From assembly GCA_965659115.1 (NCBI GenBank), contig CBFHUP010000006.1, forward strand, positions 1 through 60,585: a DNA stretch of 60,585 bases, written 5' to 3'. Shown here piece after piece: positions 59,339 through 60,585 of the stretch. A program made the translations under genes and the position numbers. The stretch comes from UBA8752 sp965659115 (GTDB taxonomy: Bacteria; Bacteroidota; Bacteroidia; Flavobacteriales_D; Sanyastnellaceae). The notes below the pieces were generated by a model. The model was not told the DNA's origin, made no database searches, and was given only the letters and a program-made list of their open reading frames with translations. How positions within the stretch are numbered: the first letter of the stretch is position 1; each line of letters opens with the position of its first letter.

Positions 59339-60585
59339 CAGAACTTGCGGACGATGACTGAAGCGTTGTGGCCGCCGAAGCCAAAGGTGTTGGACAGCGC
59401 CGCCCTCACTGGGCGCTCGCGCTTCACATTGAAGGTGTAGTCCAGCGCCTGATTCAACGCCGGATCTGGATCCGTAGAGTTGATTGTTGGCGGGATCACA
59501 TCTTCGGTCACCGCCATGATGCAGGCCAAGGTTTCGATGGCACCAGCAGCACCCAAGAGGTGGCCGGTCATCGATTTGGTGCTCGATATGCTCAAGGAAG
59601 GAGCGTGAACGCCAAAGACTTCTTCGATCGCTTTGACCTCGGCCAAATCTCCCAACGGAGTCGATGTGCCGTGGACATTCACGTAATCCAATTCGTCGGG
59701 CGTCATGCCGGCATCTTTCAAGGCGGCGCGCATGACATTGCGTGCACCCAATCCTTCAGGGTGGGGTGCTGTCATGTGGTGCGCATCGGCAGATGCACCA
59801 CCGCCCATGACCTCACAGATGATGTGGGCCCCGCGCGCTTGGGCATGTTCCAAAGACTCCAATACCAAAGCTCCTGCTCCTTCTCCAAGTACAAAGCCAT
59901 CGCGGTTGACGTCGAATGGCCTGGAGGCCACACCTGGATCGTCGTTGCGGGTAGACAGCGCCTTCATGGCACCAAACCCACCGATTCCAGCCTCTACAAC
60001 CGCGGCTTCGGCACCTCCACTCACCATGGCGTCGGCCTTGCCGTACCTGATTGCAGTGAACGCATCGATGATGGCGTTGGTCGCGCTGGCGCAAGCCGAA
60101 ACGCAGGCATAATTGGGCCCCCTGAATCCAAACTCCATGCTGATGTGTCCAGCGCAGATGTCGCCGATCATCTTGGGAATAAAGAAGGGGTTGAAACGCG
60201 GAGTTCCGTCGCCTTGAGCAAAGGCCGTGATTTCCTGTTGAAACGTGAACAGGCCCCCTATTCCACTGCCAAAAATCACACCTACCCGGTCGGGATCGGG
60301 ATTGGATTCGGCCAGACCGGATTGGGCTACGGCTTGCCGGGCTGCCACAATGCCATACTGGGCATAGGGATCCAGCTTGCGCGCTTCCTTGCGGTCAAAG
60401 TGTTCACTGGGGTCCCAGTCCTTGATTTCGCAGGCAAACTGCGTCTTGAACTTGGATGCATCGAAACGGGTAATGGGACCAGCACCGCTGACCCCTCGTT
60501 TCAAAGCGTCGAAGAAAGAGGGAACGTCTTTGCCCAACGGTGTTAGGCAACCCATTCCCGTGATGACGACACGGTTAAGCTCCAT
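59338..60585 (-). CDS. fabF: 3-oxoacyl-[acyl-carrier-protein] synthase II
   Basis: FabF elongates acyl-ACP with malonyl-ACP in fatty acid synthesis. The 415-aa protein begins MELNRVVITGMGCLTPLG at the very last base of the window and is complete. The Cys-His-His triad is visible: Cys in YACVSACASATNAI, His in YVNVHGTSTPLGD and His in STKSMTGHLLGAAGAIE; the C-terminal SNTFGFGGHNASVIV is also conserved. acpP, its usual upstream partner, would lie just outside the window. rnc follows with a 1-bp overlap. Confidence 0.98.
   Translation of the reverse strand: MELNRVVITGMGCLTPLGKDVPSFFDALKRGVSGAGPITRFDASKFKTQFACEIKDWDPSEHFDRKEARKLDPYAQYGIVAARQAVAQSGLAESNPDPDRVGVIFGSGIGGLFTFQQEITAFAQGDGTPRFNPFFIPKMIGDICAGHISMEFGFRGPNYACVSACASATNAIIDAFTAIRYGKADAMVSGGAEAAVVEAGIGGFGAMKALSTRNDDPGVASRPFDVNRDGFVLGEGAGALVLESLEHAQARGAHIICEVMGGGASADAHHMTAPHPEGLGARNVMRAALKDAGMTPDELDYVNVHGTSTPLGDLAEVKAIEEVFGVHAPSLSISSTKSMTGHLLGAAGAIETLACIMAVTEDVIPPTINSTDPDPALNQALDYTFNVKRERPVRAALSNTFGFGGHNASVIVRKF

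Noticed and set aside
1..60585. tRNA, rRNA, CRISPR array, insertion sequence or phage
   Set aside because: No cloverleaf, direct-repeat array, transposase or integrase sequence was noticed on either strand; intergenic gaps are all shorter than 200 bp.

Overview
The window comes from a Bacteroidota chromosome, most likely Flavobacteriales-like, with unusually high GC for that group (clearly above 50% by eye; not computed). The evidence is: secreted proteins with type IX secretion (T9SS) C-terminal sorting domains; gliding lipoprotein GldH; Bacteroidota-restricted families (DUF2480, DUF4271, IPExxxVDY, probable DUF6427 and DUF6341); conserved neighbourhoods (fabF-rnc-IPExxxVDY-pyk, DUF4271-hemD-rnpA-S41 peptidase, holB-ricT-gldH); and promoter -7 boxes of the Bacteroidota form TAnnTTTG or TAnnTTCG in place of E. 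coli-type -10 boxes. I see no rRNA, tRNA, CRISPR array, insertion sequence, prophage or integron. Coding density is very high, with no gap above 300 bp and many 4-bp ATGA overlaps.

Region by region. 1-2211: end of an alpha/beta hydrolase, a bidirectional terminator, and a reverse pair of exported proteins of unknown function. 2374-8578 (reverse): polA, a DUF2480 protein, dxs and purQ. 8621-13584: a large T9SS-secreted PKD protein, a DUF6427-like membrane protein, a small DUF6341-like membrane protein and purD. 13702-20542: envelope glycan and housekeeping genes, namely a GT2-GT9 fused glycosyltransferase, an O-antigen-ligase-like protein, a CtpA-type protease, rnpA, hemD and DUF4271. 20594-24891: a lamin-tail-repeat secreted protein, asd, and a secreted protein with a Kunitz/BPTI-like domain. 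24881-30643: metG, an unknown membrane-anchored protein, kbl and an FAD oxidoreductase. 30675-37076: a GbsR/MarR-type regulator, ferritin, a YfiR-like periplasmic protein, a helical-repeat protein, a membrane PPM/SpoIIE-type phosphatase and a ClC channel. 37197-43056: a di-haem peroxidase, an M43 metalloprotease, a rhodanese lipoprotein, gldH and ricT. 43130-50056 (reverse): holB, a TonB-dependent receptor, recO, a MoxR-like AAA ATPase and a VWA protein. 50250-60585: ispG, lspA, a DksA-like protein, ileS, pyk, an IPExxxVDY protein, rnc and fabF.

The most interesting parts are three. (1) At 30642-37076 a regulator and ferritin share an 18-bp operator-like palindrome, and ferritin is followed by a tightly packed module in which a YfiR-like protein is paired with a membrane PPM phosphatase, not a diguanylate cyclase, and then a ClC protein with channel-like residues. 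(2) At 24124-24891 a bacterial T9SS-exported protein carries a recognisable six-cysteine Kunitz domain. (3) Several genes have a -7 box only 4-7 nt before the start codon, which predicts leaderless mRNAs. dxs and ispG are both present (MEP isoprenoid pathway), as are purD and purQ (purines). Functional calls rest on motif reading, not on database searches.
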